From contig DAOWAQ010000094.1 of assembly GCA_030634505.1 (NCBI GenBank), positions 1-7,369 on the forward strand: a stretch of DNA of 7,369 bases, in the 5' to 3' direction. The position numbers were made by a program, and so were the translations under genes. The first letter of the stretch is position 1. Each line of letters begins with the position of its first letter. This DNA is from Calditrichia bacterium (GTDB taxonomy: Bacteria > Calditrichota > Calditrichia > JAJRVZ01). The notes under the pieces were generated by a model. It did no database searches, had not been told where the DNA came from, and worked only from the letters and a program-made list of their open reading frames with translations. Shown piece after piece: positions 6,658 through 7,369 of the stretch.

Positions 6658-7302
6658 TTATGCCTTTTGAGGAACATAATAACGCGTTCCGGAAGTATGA
6701 TGATTAATTTCAACTAAAATATCCTGGTAATCATTCTTATTATTTACAAAATCTATTTCATCTGTATTAATAACTAATAAGGATGTATTGGTATAATGAA
6801 AAAAGAAATTATTGTACAATTCATTTAATGCTTGAATATATTCTTTGGTTATAAATTTTTCTATTTTTCTTCCTCTGGAAGAGATATTATGCATTAAATG
6901 GTTAGTAGAAGCCTGTAAGTAAATGATTAGTTCCGGTAAAACTATATCTCGTTCCATCAGTTTCGCAATGCCATCATATAATTTCATTTCTTTTTCTGAC
7001 AGATTTAAAGTTGCAAAAATTCTATCCTTGGCGAATAAATAATCACTTACAATGCATTCCTGAAACAGATCAATTTGCTGTAATTGTTGTTGTTGACGAT
7101 ATCGGCTTAATAAAAAGAAAATTTGTGCCTGGAAGGCATATCTTTCAGGATCCTGGTAAAACTCTTCTAAGAAAGGATTTTTTTCAAATTCTTCATAAAT
7201 GGTCTTTGCACCCAAAGTTTCGGATAATTTTTCCGCCAGGCTTGTTTTTCCGGCCCCGATGACACCTTCAATGCCAATGTATTTTATATTTTCTAGTTTC
7301 AT
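6658..7302 (-). CDS. Deoxynucleoside kinase (deoxyadenosine/deoxyguanosine kinase family)
   Basis: This 214-residue P-loop kinase probably phosphorylates a deoxynucleoside with ATP in the nucleotide salvage pathway. The N-terminus has beta-strand KYIGIEG and the Walker A loop GVIGAGKTS (13-21). YEEFEKNPFLEEFYQD (36-51) holds the glutamates typical of the substrate site and Mg, and FQAQIFFLLSRYRQQQQLQQ (57-76) is the substrate-binding helix region. SDYLFAKDRIFA (86-97) contains the DR motif, and SSRGRKIEK (141-149) is the arginine-rich lid over the phosphates. Length fits the dNK family. Purine deoxynucleoside specificity is the usual annotation in this branch but is not proven here. The ATG at 7302 is the natural start because Walker A follows at the normal distance; no strong ribosome binding site is seen. 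In Bacteroidota, kinases of this type are often fused to or beside folK. Here there is no fusion, and a possible upstream gene ends only 2 nt before. Confidence 0.92.
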   Translation of the reverse strand: MKLENIKYIGIEGVIGAGKTSLAEKLSETLGAKTIYEEFEKNPFLEEFYQDPERYAFQAQIFFLLSRYRQQQQLQQIDLFQECIVSDYLFAKDRIFATLNLSEKEMKLYDGIAKLMERDIVLPELIIYLQASTNHLMHNISSRGRKIEKFITKEYIQALNELYNNFFFHYTNTSLLVINTDEIDFVNNKNDYQDILVEINHHTSGTRYYVPQKA

Positions 7303-7304
7303 AA

Positions 7305-7369
7305 CTACCAGTTTTTAATTGATATATTTACAAAGCTATTATCAATTGAATGTTCCAAATAATACTCGA
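7305..7369 (-). CDS. Possible C-terminal end of an unidentified upstream gene, cut by the window edge
   Basis: On the minus strand one frame is open from the window edge to a TAG at 7307-7305, giving 20 residues ending in NSFVNISIKNW. The other two frames on this strand stop within the same stretch. The stop lies 2 nt before the kinase start, the tight spacing of genes in an operon. The piece is too short to identify and could be open by chance. A folate gene (folK or folB) would be a reasonable guess from the usual neighbourhood of this kinase, but the residues do not show it. Confidence 0.4.
   Translation of the reverse strand, partial: EYYLEHSIDNSFVNISIKNW

Noticed and set aside
6658..7302. 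Glutamine run (RQQQQLQQ) in the kinase as a repeat expansion
   Set aside because: The run is short, uses mixed CAA/CAG codons, and lies in the helix where this kinase family is normally Gln/Leu-rich.

Overview
The window is strongly AT-rich bacterial DNA, densely packed and using the standard code (TGA is a real stop at 2149-2151). Gene content suggests a low-GC member of the FCB group (Ignavibacteria, Calditrichota or Marinimicrobia-like). The clues are a YpdA-type bacillithiol-linked oxidoreductase, a deoxynucleoside kinase of the kind common in Bacteroidota relatives, a mannose-family PTS followed directly by HPr and Enzyme I, and weak Shine-Dalgarno use at several starts. This placement is an inference from family distributions recalled from memory; nothing in the window fixes the phylum.

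Plus strand, 1-6465: a probable single transcription unit. It runs ypdA-like (5' end cut by the window edge) - PTS EIIC - PTS EIID - HPr - Enzyme I - bifunctional phosphoglucose/phosphomannose isomerase - metK, and ends at an intrinsic terminator (6437-6465). The genes from EIIC to Enzyme I are separated by 2 nt or overlap (4 nt for EIID/HPr, 8 nt for HPr/EI), a layout typical of translational coupling. All catalytic residues checked in HPr and EI are present, so the general PTS phosphorelay looks functional. The EIIA and EIIB proteins needed to complete the mannose-type permease are not in the window and presumably lie upstream or elsewhere. The isomerase would send imported glucose-6-P or mannose-6-P to fructose-6-P, so transport and first metabolism make a coherent set. 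metK (S-adenosylmethionine synthesis) is housekeeping and has its own good ribosome binding site.

Minus strand, 7369-6475: a convergent unit. It holds the last 20 codons of an unidentified possible gene at the right edge, a deoxynucleoside kinase, and a 58-residue small protein (complement 6475-6651) with one N-terminal membrane segment and a charged, acidic-ending tail. The two units meet at the 6437-6465 hairpin, which has U-tracts on both strands and probably terminates both.

I saw no mobile elements, CRISPR arrays, tRNA or rRNA genes, and no gene-free stretch longer than 300 bases. Most of the window is recognisable metabolism. The points most worth a second look are the redox gene placed directly before an incomplete mannose-PTS, the regulatory Ser46 of HPr, and the small membrane protein.
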